Position numbers and translations under genes: made by a program. The notes beneath the pieces are model-generated. The model had not been told where the DNA came from and made no database searches. It saw nothing but the letters and a program-made list of their open reading frames with translations. This document shows, one piece after another, positions 37,524-45,582 of a stretch of DNA of 64,000 bases. Numbering within the stretch: the first letter of the stretch is position 1; each line of letters opens with the position of its first letter. Source of the DNA: Sphingobacterium sp. (GTDB lineage Bacteria > Bacteroidota > Bacteroidia > Sphingobacteriales > Sphingobacteriaceae); contig JAITTY010000002.1 of assembly GCA_031286695.1 (NCBI GenBank), positions 62,001-126,000 on the forward strand, read 5' to 3'.

Positions 37524-39476
37524 ATGATGAAAAGAAAACTATTTTATGCAACATGCGTTGCCCTTATAGCATTTGCAGCATGTAAAAGGGATGATTATTG
37601 GAATCAGACTACTGTTGTCCAGCGAGGAAGTATCTCGGGGACTTTGACTAATACTGATGATAATACGGTGTTAAAAGGCGTAAAAATATTATTTCAACGG
37701 CAGACGAAAGCCAATGGAGATCAGACTTTTATAGATACTGTGTCTACGGATGTAAAAGGACAATTTAGGTACGATGTTCCATTTCCTAATTTAGTAAAAG
37801 TATCTATACGGGATACAGGGCGCTATCACTTGGAAGAGAATTTTGTAGACGTTACTGAAAACAAAGATTATCCAATCCTATTGAATAGCTATCCACGATT
37901 TGGCATTTCCCAAATTAATGTTCAGGTACTCAGTGACCTCAAGCAGCCATATATGGGCATAAAAGTAGGGCTTTATGAACGTGAAAGTAATACAGAATCT
38001 TATTCTGTTGTAGATACATTGTTGTCTGATGAACAGGGCAGGGTATCTTTTACCGGTAGAGCATTCCCTGTGCGCTATAAGGTGAAGGTTGCGGAACCGA
38101 ATGTGGCATACATGCCAGATTCACTAGAGGGAGCTTTGTTGACGAGGACCCCAATTGAGCTTACTTTGACTACTAAATCCTTATTCGGCAAAGGTAATCT
38201 GAAATTGGTGAGCAAGCAGGTTTTCAGTAATCAAGTTATAAAAAATGAAAAATTCCAGTATCGTTATAAATCGGTTGTAGATAAGGAATTTTCCACTTGG
38301 GAGGAAGGTGAATTTGATAACGTTGGTCAATTTACACTCGTTAACAAAGTATACCCAGGGGATGTAGAGATCAAATACAACAATAATTCCAAGGTGAGAT
38401 TTGAAGTGCAAAATAGCACAATGACGCTAGCGGAATCTAATACGGTTACACCTTTTCAGGTGATGATTAAAGATCTGGACCCCCGGTACACGAAGCCTAT
38501 TTTGACAAATTTAAAAGTTTCAACCTTGGTTTTGAATAATGGACTTAGTGTAAAAGGTCCTTTTGCTATAACGATGGATAATAGCCATAACTTATATATT
38601 GCCGATGGTTATAAGAATCAATTGTTTATGATTGATGCTTCAGGGAGTGCTAGTGTTATTGCCGGCAGTGGTGCGGCAGGATCCGTCGATGGAGCTGGTA
38701 CAGCGGCAACCTTTAACGGTATGTGGGGAGTAGCTGTCGATTCTTCGGGTACTATTTATACGACAGATGCCGCTAGTGTTGCTGGAGCGCATCGAATTCG
38801 TAAGATCGTAAAAAATGCGAACGGGGATTATACGGTCTCTACAATCGCTGGTACTGGAACTGCGGGTACAGCTGATGGTGTAGGTTCTGCTGCAACATTT
38901 AATAGACCATCAGGTATTATTTTTGACAAGGCAAGAACATCTCTATATGTTTCAGAATGGGGGGGCGCTCGCCTAAGAAAGATCGATCTTTCAACGACAG
39001 CAAATACGGTATCTACATTGGCGATACCAAGTGGGGCGGGTAATCTATTTACGATGACTTTAACTCCAGATGGCAAGGATATGTATGTATCAAGCAACAA
39101 TAATAATAATATCTTCAAATACAATTTTACATCAAATTCGATCGCACCGTATCAAAATTCAAACGTCAATAACAGAGGATTGTTTGCTACGGCAGGAGAT
39201 GTGCTTTTAGCTACAGCTGGTAATCATAATCTGATTTTCTACTATGATTTGAAGACGAATGTGATGACTGAGTTGTCTACCAGAGTTTCCTCGGGTGATG
39301 AAACAGGTCAAGTTATTGATAATGTTCCAATTAAGGATGAGGCCGCAAGGTTCTTTCAACCATTTGGTATTTATTATGATGTATGGACAGGAAACTGGTA
39401 TGTGGCCAACAATACAAATAAAAATGCTGAAAAAACTGTGGGCTCCGTACGAATCATTCGTTCAGATGATATTTAG
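37524..39476 (+). CDS. DUF3823-like lipoprotein fused to NHL-repeat propeller
   Basis: A 650-residue lipoprotein (C20, FAAC). The first 310 residues hold two carboxypeptidase-regulatory-like beta-sandwiches of the DUF3823 kind (GSISGTLTNTDDNTVLKGVKI and a second SDLKQPYMGIKVGLYE). From about 345 to the end come NHL repeats: GPFAITMDNSHNLYIADGYK, GMWGVAVDSSGTIYTTDA, FNRPSGIIFDKARTSLYVSE and a last FFQPFGIYYDVWTGNWYVAN. Between the blades, VIAGSGAAGSVDGAGTAATF and TIAGTGTAGTADGVGSAATF are near copies. It is the last gene of the operon. A binding or scaffold role on the cell surface is inferred. Confidence 0.8.
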   Translation: MMKRKLFYATCVALIAFAACKRDDYWNQTTVVQRGSISGTLTNTDDNTVLKGVKILFQRQTKANGDQTFIDTVSTDVKGQFRYDVPFPNLVKVSIRDTGRYHLEENFVDVTENKDYPILLNSYPRFGISQINVQVLSDLKQPYMGIKVGLYERESNTESYSVVDTLLSDEQGRVSFTGRAFPVRYKVKVAEPNVAYMPDSLEGALLTRTPIELTLTTKSLFGKGNLKLVSKQVFSNQVIKNEKFQYRYKSVVDKEFSTWEEGEFDNVGQFTLVNKVYPGDVEIKYNNNSKVRFEVQNSTMTLAESNTVTPFQVMIKDLDPRYTKPILTNLKVSTLVLNNGLSVKGPFAITMDNSHNLYIADGYKNQLFMIDASGSASVIAGSGAAGSVDGAGTAATFNGMWGVAVDSSGTIYTTDAASVAGAHRIRKIVKNANGDYTVSTIAGTGTAGTADGVGSAATFNRPSGIIFDKARTSLYVSEWGGARLRKIDLSTTANTVSTLAIPSGAGNLFTMTLTPDGKDMYVSSNNNNNIFKYNFTSNSIAPYQNSNVNNRGLFATAGDVLLATAGNHNLIFYYDLKTNVMTELSTRVSSGDETGQVIDNVPIKDEAARFFQPFGIYYDVWTGNWYVANNTNKNAEKTVGSVRIIRSDDI

Positions 39477-39713
39477 ATATTATGCATTATTATTCATCTT
39501 CTATAAGTAATGTGTGATAATGTTCATATAGGCATTCTATACTTAAATATTAGAGGTGAAGGTAGAATAGAGTTGATTGCTATTCATGAGTACCACGTAT
39601 GAAAAGGGGGGATAGTTTAGTGGTTGAAGCGAGTTTTTTAAGTTTCGCTTGTATCGGTTCCTCAGTTCGGAAAATGGTTTGGGGAGCCATTATTAATTTA
39701 ATTTATTATAATT

Positions 39714-39923
39714 ATGGATATCTTATTTTTAAACTTGGGAATGAATGAAATGTATTTCTTAGCAATTCCTATATTGCTTGTTTTTTATACTATTTATCAT
39801 ATCATAAAAAATACGAATATATTACCACAGAATAAAGGTATTTGGATTGTACTGGTTCTGCTCTTTAATTTTATAGGTTGTTTATTGTATTTTGCTGTTG
39901 GAAATAAAAAGGCAGATAGGTAA
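39714..39923 (+). CDS. Small PLDc_N-like membrane protein
   Basis: A 69-residue protein with two membrane segments (about 11-28 and 44-61) around a short polar loop. The pattern matches the PLDc_N domain, also found at the N-terminus of cardiolipin synthases: KGIWIVLVLLFNFIGCLLYFAVGNKK, where the NxxGxxxYF core is conserved. No phospholipase domain follows, so this is the stand-alone form, whose job is unknown. It lies 237 bases after the PUL operon and is followed by its own strong terminator, so it is probably a separate unit. ATG codons a few residues in are alternative starts. Confidence 0.75.
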   Translation: MDILFLNLGMNEMYFLAIPILLVFYTIYHIIKNTNILPQNKGIWIVLVLLFNFIGCLLYFAVGNKKADR

Positions 39924-39938
39924 AAGAAAATTCTAGAT

Positions 39939-39970
39939 AAATCCCCGAGAGTGATATGTTTCGGGGATTT
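39939..39970 (+). terminator. Strong hairpin terminator, possibly bidirectional
   Basis: AAATCCCCGA (39939-39948) and TCGGGGATTT (39961-39970) are perfect complements around a 12-base loop, followed by TTG. It sits 16 bases after the PLDc_N-like gene and 55 bases beyond the stop of the convergent LacI gene at 40025, so it may serve both. Confidence 0.85.
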
Positions 39971-40024
39971 TTGCCAAAATGAGATCTATTTCATTTGGTT
40001 TCTTGTTAACTTTTTTAATATGAG

Positions 40025-41056
40025 TTAGTTGGTTGATTGGCGTATTTCCATTTTTACAGGCAATTTAATGTCTTCAAATGATGAGCTTTCTTGCCTGTCA
40101 GGTTTATCTAAAATTTCTTCAATTAGGGCAAATGCTTTTGATCCCATTTCTTTTGATGGCTGGACGATACAGGATAAGGGGGGGCTAAAGAGATTGGAGA
40201 ATGTGAAGTTAGCAAAGCCTAAGAGTGCTATGATTTTCGGCACCTCAATATTCAGTGCATGCAATACCTCTAAAACCTGATAGGTTAATTGATCAGAAGC
40301 TGTAAATATAGCATCCGGAAGTATGTTTTCCTGTATCCTTTGTGCAAAATATTTTATTAGTTCTTCACGACTATTTTCACCATTTTTCTCCACATCAATT
40401 GACAGGAGGTTTTCATAGTTTATTTGGATACCAGAATCGTTTAAACACTGTAGATAACCACGTCGTCGCTCTTCAACAACTCCTTTGGCCATACTTGAAA
40501 TAAAAAGAATATCCATGCATCCCATACTGATCAAATGGGATATGCCTTGATAGACAGCTCTAAAGTTATCGATGCCAATTTTATGGGTACTGATGGCATA
40601 ATTTATTCTGTCTATTAAAACAACTGGAATACCATCTTTTTTTAATTTTCTAAGATAATCAAGTGAAATGCAATTACCTGTTGGGGCAATTATAATTGCG
40701 TCGGCACCTTTTTTAAATAGCGTTTCTAATAGGTTTAATTCACGGACTGGGTCATCATAGCTTTGCATAATGATTAAGTTATAGACCGTTTTTGACATTT
40801 TTTCTTCTATTCCTTCCAAAATCTGGGAAAAAAATGAATTACCAATTTTGGGCACAATCATGCCTATGATATTTGTTTTTCCAGTGCGGAGTAATTTAGC
40901 ATATTGATTGTATTGGTAGCCATTTTCATCGGCAAATTTTTGTATTTCAACTTTAGTAACTTCGCTGATCTCATGGCTATCTGCCAGTGCTTTTGAAACA
41001 GTGCCAATCGAATATCCCAACGTTTTTGCGATATCCTTTATAGTAATCCTTTTCAT
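40025..41056 (-). CDS. LacI-family transcriptional regulator
   Basis: A 343-residue repressor. The N-terminal helix-turn-helix is ITIKDIAKTLGYSIGTVSKALAD (residues 4-26), the hinge helix lies near KLLRTGKT, and residues about 60-335 are the periplasmic-binding-protein-like effector domain (IIGMIVPKIGNSFFSQILEG). It is transcribed away from the gene at 41375. A CAATCGATTG palindrome lies 194 bases upstream of its start; the same palindrome precedes the 12-gene operon. Autoregulation plus control of that operon is a reasonable inference. The effector is unknown, probably a sugar or degradation product. Confidence 0.93.
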   Translation of the reverse strand: MKRITIKDIAKTLGYSIGTVSKALADSHEISEVTKVEIQKFADENGYQYNQYAKLLRTGKTNIIGMIVPKIGNSFFSQILEGIEEKMSKTVYNLIIMQSYDDPVRELNLLETLFKKGADAIIIAPTGNCISLDYLRKLKKDGIPVVLIDRINYAISTHKIGIDNFRAVYQGISHLISMGCMDILFISSMAKGVVEERRRGYLQCLNDSGIQINYENLLSIDVEKNGENSREELIKYFAQRIQENILPDAIFTASDQLTYQVLEVLHALNIEVPKIIALLGFANFTFSNLFSPPLSCIVQPSKEMGSKAFALIEEILDKPDRQESSSFEDIKLPVKMEIRQSTN

Positions 41057-41374
41057 AATCGGTTGTTTATATTAGTTATTTTGTCCTATTTATTCAGTGA
41101 TGGCCTTTTGGGCGTACAATAGTGTGAAAACTGGTTATTAAAACTTTATGAAGATGCTTTTGGCATCACAGATTAAATATGAACCCATATGTTCTTCTTC
41201 TACTAAATCTATGCAAGAATCAGTGAAAATATATCATCGATTTAATATGCAATCGATTGTGTAAAGAACGAAAACGATTAAGACCTAAGGATTATTGAAT
41301 TTAAATAAGGGACATTGTTTTTGACTTTAAAAAATATAATTCTTTGAAAACGTATTCGTTAAACAAGCAAACGT
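41057..41374. other. Divergent intergenic region with two palindromes
   Basis: This 318-base gap separates the LacI gene from the C39-like ORF. It contains CAATCGATTG at 41250-41259 and most of CAAACGTTTG at 41368-41377. No small ORF or RNA was recognised. It is AT-rich and probably carries both divergent promoters. Confidence 0.6.
41250..41259. promoter_or_regulatory. Candidate LacI operator CAATCGATTG
   Basis: A perfect palindrome with central CG in the region between the LacI gene and its divergent neighbour. The right-hand extension CGATTGTGTAA also occurs at 45488-45498, ahead of the second LacI gene. The same decamer lies before the 12-gene operon and before the lipoprotein at 42180. 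Confidence 0.5.
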
Positions 41375-41377
41375 TTG
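41368..41377. promoter_or_regulatory. Candidate operator CAAACGTTTG at the ORF start
   Basis: A perfect palindrome with central AACGTT that overlaps the TTG codon at 41375. If it is a true operator, translation of the neighbouring ORF more likely starts at the ATG at 41447. It resembles the AACGTT-centred sites before 46715 and 52790. Confidence 0.4.
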
Positions 41378-41929
41378 ATTATTTATCGGCTATTTGGCTT
41401 AGTACTATTACTCCTTATATTTGACAGTAGTGCGTTTTCTGGCGCGATGGTAATTGATTTTCTCAGATCTCTGCGAACGTACTTCCAACAAAATTGTGCT
41501 TTAAAAGTGAAATTCTTGAAAAAGATAAGAGGAGTCGATGGTCGTGCCTTAGAGGGATCATGTAAGTTTATTTTAGGTTTTTATGATATAGCATATCGTA
41601 AGATTGATTTGTCAACGTTGATAGCGACATATCAAGATCGGCAATCTATCCAAACGATCAGGGATATCCTGTTTGGATATGGGATTGATAGTATACGATT
41701 GTCAGGTTCCGATAAATTTGCCAAAGTGGATGTTCCGTTTATTGCGATATTTCGAAGAAGAAATTTATCTTTCATGGGTTTTACCGTTGTAATTGCAATT
41801 GATCGCGCTAATATAACATTGTTCGATCCGCTCGTTGAAAAACTGCAGATTATCACTTTCAATGACTTTATTTCGTTAGACATCGGTGAACTTTTATTAT
41901 TGAATCGCAGCGTGCATACTGGGAGTTGA
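41375..41929 (+). CDS. Degenerate C39-peptidase-like protein, function unknown
   Basis: A frame of 184 codons from the TTG at 41375, or 160 from the ATG at 41447. The TTG form adds a hydrophobic N-terminal segment that could be a signal or anchor. The body resembles C39-like domains of Bacteroidota: TIRDILFGYGIDSIRL, then VDVPFIAIFRRR, then FTVVIAIDRANITLFDP and a final EF or DF segment before GELLLLN. The histidine expected after the VPFIA block is missing (SFMGFTVV), so peptidase activity is unlikely. It could be a relic or a binding domain. No partner gene for bacteriocin export is nearby. Confidence 0.5.
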   Translation: MIIYRLFGLVLLLLIFDSSAFSGAMVIDFLRSLRTYFQQNCALKVKFLKKIRGVDGRALEGSCKFILGFYDIAYRKIDLSTLIATYQDRQSIQTIRDILFGYGIDSIRLSGSDKFAKVDVPFIAIFRRRNLSFMGFTVVIAIDRANITLFDPLVEKLQIITFNDFISLDIGELLLLNRSVHTGS

Positions 41930-42002
41930 TTTTGAATTACAATTGTTATTTACTTCCGTATTGTCCCTTGGCTTAGAAACGAAATGCTTTTCGTTGATTG
42001 TG

Positions 42003-42012
42003 CAATCGATTG
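42003..42012. promoter_or_regulatory. Candidate LacI operator CAATCGATTG
   Basis: The third copy of this palindrome, 168 bases upstream of the lipoprotein gene at 42180. The flanks GATTGTG and AGCTGA differ from those of the other two copies. It suggests that the M60-N-like lipoprotein belongs to the same regulon as the 12-gene operon. Confidence 0.45.
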
Positions 42013-42179
42013 AGCTGAACAATTGTTTTTTTACTTTTCAATTTAGCACTATATTGATTTAAATTATAAATCTGACCAATTTTATCAACAGAATATCTGT
42101 ATATCAAGGGAAGTGATATCACGTCAGTGGCAACCGAGTACAAATAAAGAATATAATTGATAAACCAATTCGACAAATT

Positions 42180-42854
42180 ATGAGAAGGTTAGTTTTATTT
42201 CTCTTTACGTTTCTTTTTGTGACATCATTCATTTCCTGCGGTAAGAACAGTGAGTGGGCTTATATATTATTGGAAGACTCAGGAGCGGAGCCGTTAGCGA
42301 TAGTGGATTCATTACAAATTTTTAGTACATACCCCACCAAGGCTGCCAAAATAGGGGCCGTGCAGCTTGCAAGTCAGCAACAAGATTTGCAGATGACGGG
42401 GTTCTATGTTGCAGCGGGCAGCACACTACATATTGACGTAAATAAAAGTAAGGCAATAGTACAGCTAGCAATTGCTACAGCCTTGGGCAATACTATCGGA
42501 CCAGTTAAACAATACATTGATCTCAAAAGAGGCAAGCAATCCGTATCTGTTGGGCCAAATGGAGGATTGGTCTATTTCGGTCTTAAAGAAAGTAACGATA
42601 ACTCAATAGAAAACGTGAGGGTTAAGTTTGGCAAGGGATTTATTCCTGTTCCTTATTATCAAGAAGGGATTACCTGTCGTTCGCAATGGGTATTTACATT
42701 AGACGTATTGAAAAAAACTGTACCCTATGTTATACTGCATTCGGGTGAGACGAACCTTGTCGCTCGTATGGATGAACTGTTACTATATAAGCAGGATAAG
42801 ACAAGAGATATTATTGATAAGTTAGGTTATTCTCCACAAAGTGTAGGGCTATAG
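42180..42854 (+). CDS. Lipoprotein resembling the accessory N-domain of M60 peptidases, no catalytic part
   Basis: A 224-residue lipoprotein (FISC, C20). It has the landmarks of the domain preceding the catalytic part in the M60 protein at 33743-35749, in the same order: TGFYVAAGSTLHIDV against TGVYAPAGELIVIDV, PNGGLVYFGL against LYGGLIYII, then an FGKGFIPVPYYQEG block, a QW block and TVPYVILHSGE against TVPWFDLEGD. It ends just before the zinc site would begin, so HExxH is missing. A strong terminator follows directly, so this looks like a finished stand-alone gene rather than a sequencing break. Binding without cleavage is the likely role. Confidence 0.6.
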   Translation: MRRLVLFLFTFLFVTSFISCGKNSEWAYILLEDSGAEPLAIVDSLQIFSTYPTKAAKIGAVQLASQQQDLQMTGFYVAAGSTLHIDVNKSKAIVQLAIATALGNTIGPVKQYIDLKRGKQSVSVGPNGGLVYFGLKESNDNSIENVRVKFGKGFIPVPYYQEGITCRSQWVFTLDVLKKTVPYVILHSGETNLVARMDELLLYKQDKTRDIIDKLGYSPQSVGL

Positions 42855-42888
42855 AGATAAGTATTATTTGGTTTAGTTTAGTGTGACT

Positions 42889-42919
42889 GAGCACATATAT
42901 TATATGTGCTCTTTTTTTT
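42889..42919 (+). terminator. Intrinsic terminator
   Basis: GAGCACATATA (42889-42899) and TATATGTGCTC (42901-42911) are perfect complements, followed by eight T residues. It closes the lipoprotein gene at 42180-42854. The next ORF starts only 2 bases after the T-run. Confidence 0.9.
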
Positions 42920-42921
42920 AA

Positions 42922-43347
42922 ATGATGCATTATAAAAAAAAGATATCTTTTGTCAATGGAAGTATATTCCAAGAAATAATGATAACAATCCTGCACCATA
43001 AACTGGGTTTGTTTGAGCTACTTTTTATAAGTAGGAGCGGAGCTGAACTTCTGAATAATTTAACAAACAATCTCATTTTGCCAGAAATATGTCTTATTGA
43101 CCTTGATAGTATTGGATTGGATGAGGTTGAGTCGATAAAAGATGTGGCGGAACGATTTCCAACGATAAAATTATTGGGCTATACGTCTGATTGTAATATG
43201 AATACAGCCTATTTTATTAAAATGGGCTTATTGCATGTATTTGTTAGAAATAAGCTGATAGATATCTTAAATGAAAGCTATTTGTTTGAGTATGATTTTA
43301 AACAAATGGAAAAACACTTGAGAAAGCTAGATTTGACCGATTTTTGA
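42922..43347 (+). CDS. Orphan response-regulator receiver-like protein
   Basis: A 141-residue protein with the layout of a receiver domain. ISFVNGSIFQEIMITIL stands for the first strand and helix, ICLIDLDSIGLDEVESI carries the phosphorylation region with D58 or D60, IKLLGYTSDCN is the T-motif strand, and MGLLHVFVRNK replaces the usual G-A-x-G-Y-x-x-K end, with arginine or a shifted lysine. The acidic pair near the N-terminus is missing, so normal phosphorylation is doubtful. There is no output domain and no kinase nearby. The start lies right after a terminator, so a promoter inside the upstream gene or read-through must be assumed. It overlaps the next ORF. Confidence 0.6.
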   Translation: MMHYKKKISFVNGSIFQEIMITILHHKLGLFELLFISRSGAELLNNLTNNLILPEICLIDLDSIGLDEVESIKDVAERFPTIKLLGYTSDCNMNTAYFIKMGLLHVFVRNKLIDILNESYLFEYDFKQMEKHLRKLDLTDF

Positions 43348-43607
43348 AATATACAAGGAACCAGTTATTGGAATTGCAGGCAGATTACCCACAAATCAAA
43401 GGTTTTGGTTTAATAGTACCTGGGATTCGTTCTGGTAAGCGTGATTTGCTTTTGAAAAAAGCGAATATCGGTTTTGATAGAGATAAGAATTTGTATTTTG
43501 ATATAGCTGTACCAGCGGGTTTGAAAAATAAAAAAGCATTTGTAATCAAAATTAAATTAGATAAATCTAAAAAAACTGAAAACAAATTAATGGACGCAAA
43601 GATTTAA
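43344..43607 (+). CDS. Small unknown protein overlapping the receiver-like gene
   Basis: An 87-codon frame starting with TTG inside the sequence TTGA, so its start overlaps the stop of the receiver-like gene by 4 bases, typical of translational coupling. The product is basic at its C-terminus (KIKLDKSKKTENKL) and begins KYTRNQLLELQADYPQIKG. I do not recognise a family. With no ATG and no homologue known to me, it could also be a chance frame, but the overlap and the lysine-rich, non-repetitive product favour a real small gene. Confidence 0.4.
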   Translation: MKYTRNQLLELQADYPQIKGFGLIVPGIRSGKRDLLLKKANIGFDRDKNLYFDIAVPAGLKNKKAFVIKIKLDKSKKTENKLMDAKI

Positions 43608-43702
43608 GTTCTATAACAAGCAAAAAAAGCAAGTGCCTAATTGGCAAGTAAGCGATGAGGATAAAACTATTGCGCGCATTGGTTAACTTTCAACCACCAA
43701 CA

Positions 43703-43735
43703 AGGGAGTACGCAATTGAGCGCCTGCGACTCCCT
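43703..43735 (-). terminator. Hairpin downstream of the sulfatase gene
   Basis: AGGGAGTACGCA (43703-43714) pairs with TGCGACTCCCT (43725-43735) except for one bulged base. It lies 12 bases beyond the sulfatase stop on the minus strand. No T-run follows, so it may stabilise the message rather than terminate it. Confidence 0.45.
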
Positions 43736-43746
43736 GGATAATCATT

Positions 43747-45186
43747 CTATTTTTTATGTGTGGTTACACTTGTCAATGGAAAAATATTACTTTCGACATG
43801 TGCTTTTTCAATCAATTGACGTAATTCTTTCACTTTATTTGGGTTTTTCTGAGCAATATTGTTTTGTTCCTTTGGATCTTTTTTGAGGTTATATAGTTCG
43901 GCTGAAGGCTGGCTACTTGTAACCTTTTGTAAGATAAGTTTCCAGTCTCCTCGACGCAAGGCTTGACGTCCCCCGTCTTCATGAAATTCCCAGTATAGGT
44001 ATTGATGCTGTTTTTGTTGTTTATTTTTACCCATCAGCGTTGGCACAAATGAGATGCCATCCGTATAATGAGGTTTGTTCGCCTGGGCAAGCTCGACCAT
44101 CGTCGGCATAATATCCCAAAAAGCTCCTAAGTAACTTGAAGTTTTCCCTTCGGCAACTTTACCATGCCAATAAACAATGAAAGGGGTCTTGATACCACCT
44201 TCATAGAGGTCGCGTTTGTTGCCGCGTAACCCACCAGAACTATTGAAGAAATTTGGGTCAGCTCCGCCTTCCTTGTGCGATCCGTTGTCGCTCGTAAAAA
44301 TGATTATTGTATTATCCAACAGCTTGTTTTCGCGTAATCGATCAACAATTTGACCGACATACGCATCCATACGGCTTACCATACTTGCATACATGGCATG
44401 CGGTTTTTCTACCGAAGCGTAACCGGGAACAGTCGCTTGTGGTCCATAGTCATTTCCTTTATGCGGTTTTTCATCAAACATGTCTGCATATAATTGGTAA
44501 TATTTGTCATCCGGACCTGATAATTCGGCGTGAGGAAGAACGGTAGGGACATAAAGGAAAAAAGGTTTTTCTTTATTTTCATCAATAAATTCCAAGGTCT
44601 TTTCTTGGATTAATTCTGGTGCATACTGCCCTTGTGCCATTAAACCATTGCCATGGAGTTCTATCCTTTCCTTATTATGCCAGAGGTGAGTTGGGTAGTA
44701 ACGGTGGGATTGACGTTGACAGTTATAGCCGTAAAACTCATCGAAACCTTTTTGGTCAGGAGAGCCTGTTGTATTGACCATTCCGAGTCCCCATTTTCCA
44801 AATGCACCAGTTTTATATCCTGCTTGTTGGAGGAGCATTGCGAAAGTCTGTACGGAGTCTGCTAGCGGCTGTTGTCCTTCGGGCTCAATTTCTTTGTTGC
44901 CACGCACGTAGGTATGTCCAGTGTGCTGTCCAGTCATTAAAGATGAGCGAGATGGAGCGCATACAGATGTACCTGCATAGAAGTTGTCAAATTTCATTCC
45001 TTTGGCAGCAAGTGCATCGATATGCTTTGTCTCAATTTTTTGCTGGCCATATACACCTAGATCTCCATAGCCAAGATCATCTGCCATAATAAGTACAATA
45101 TTGGGTCTCTGATCTTTCTTTTGAGCAATAGAAAGAGAGGTTAGTGTTAAAAGAAAAGATAATATAAAAGGTGTTTTCATTTGCAT
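43747..45186 (-). CDS. Secreted formylglycine-dependent sulfatase (S1 family)
   Basis: A 479-residue arylsulfatase-type enzyme. A signal peptide ends about A21 (SIAQ). The metal site opens with NIVLIMADDLGYGD (D36, D37), the sulfatase signature is C76-A77-P78-S79-R80 with C76 to become formylglycine, followed by SSLMTGQHTGH, then GKWGLG and the second metal motif FTSDNGSH. Length is normal. It removes sulfate esters from glycans or glycoproteins in the periplasm. It is divergent from the LacI gene at 45583. Its 3' end has a nearly identical relic at 18115-18335. ATG 45180 is an alternative start. The substrate is unknown. Confidence 0.95.
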   Translation of the reverse strand: MQMKTPFILSFLLTLTSLSIAQKKDQRPNIVLIMADDLGYGDLGVYGQQKIETKHIDALAAKGMKFDNFYAGTSVCAPSRSSLMTGQHTGHTYVRGNKEIEPEGQQPLADSVQTFAMLLQQAGYKTGAFGKWGLGMVNTTGSPDQKGFDEFYGYNCQRQSHRYYPTHLWHNKERIELHGNGLMAQGQYAPELIQEKTLEFIDENKEKPFFLYVPTVLPHAELSGPDDKYYQLYADMFDEKPHKGNDYGPQATVPGYASVEKPHAMYASMVSRMDAYVGQIVDRLRENKLLDNTIIIFTSDNGSHKEGGADPNFFNSSGGLRGNKRDLYEGGIKTPFIVYWHGKVAEGKTSSYLGAFWDIMPTMVELAQANKPHYTDGISFVPTLMGKNKQQKQHQYLYWEFHEDGGRQALRRGDWKLILQKVTSSQPSAELYNLKKDPKEQNNIAQKNPNKVKELRQLIEKAHVESNIFPLTSVTTHKK

Positions 45187-45582
45187 TTTGTTAATTTTTC
45201 AAATCAAATTCTTTGTTGACCAAGATTTTTCACGTGCTTATATGGCAGTCTAATTTAATCTTTAAGACATTCCGACGACCCTATTTGGTTTTATTGATAA
45301 TGGTTTGTATGCTTTTTTAATTCTTCTATTTTACAGGCAGTCTATTTTTTTAAAAAATGAAGAATAAGCGTTAAATTTAATCAAAAATATCTTTTTGGCG
45401 GTAATGGCGATCATTCATAACGGGTAACAAGCGTGAAAAAAATAGTCTTAATTGACTGTTTATTCCTTTTTTCGTTTCTACGCATACGATTGTGTAATAA
45501 TTTATTTCATATTGTCAATTGTAATCTCCGATATGTTCATATTTATTTTCTAATTTCACTCTAATTTTATGAAAATGCTCTT
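45187..45582. other. Divergent intergenic region between sulfatase and LacI genes
   Basis: This 396-base gap must hold the promoters of both genes. GGCAGTCTAATTT (45244-45256) is repeated as GGCAGTCTATTTT (45336-45348), a 12-of-13 direct repeat 92 bases apart that could be regulator half-sites. CGATTGTGTAA at 45488-45498 matches half of the extended palindrome at 41250. No ORF or RNA was recognised. Confidence 0.5.

Noticed and set aside
38640..38900. Near-copy AGTGAAGxVDGAGTAATF-type segments as a DNA repeat or phase-variable element
   Set aside because: They are protein-level NHL linker repeats; the DNA copies differ at many third positions.
39477..39713. Small RNA or ORF after the 12-gene operon
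   Set aside because: Only a weak inverted repeat (AAGCGA and TCGCTT) was seen and no frame of note; evidence is insufficient.
43608..43746. Possible remnant of a gene between the 87-codon ORF and the sulfatase
   Set aside because: Only a hairpin is recognisable; no coding similarity to neighbours was seen on either strand.
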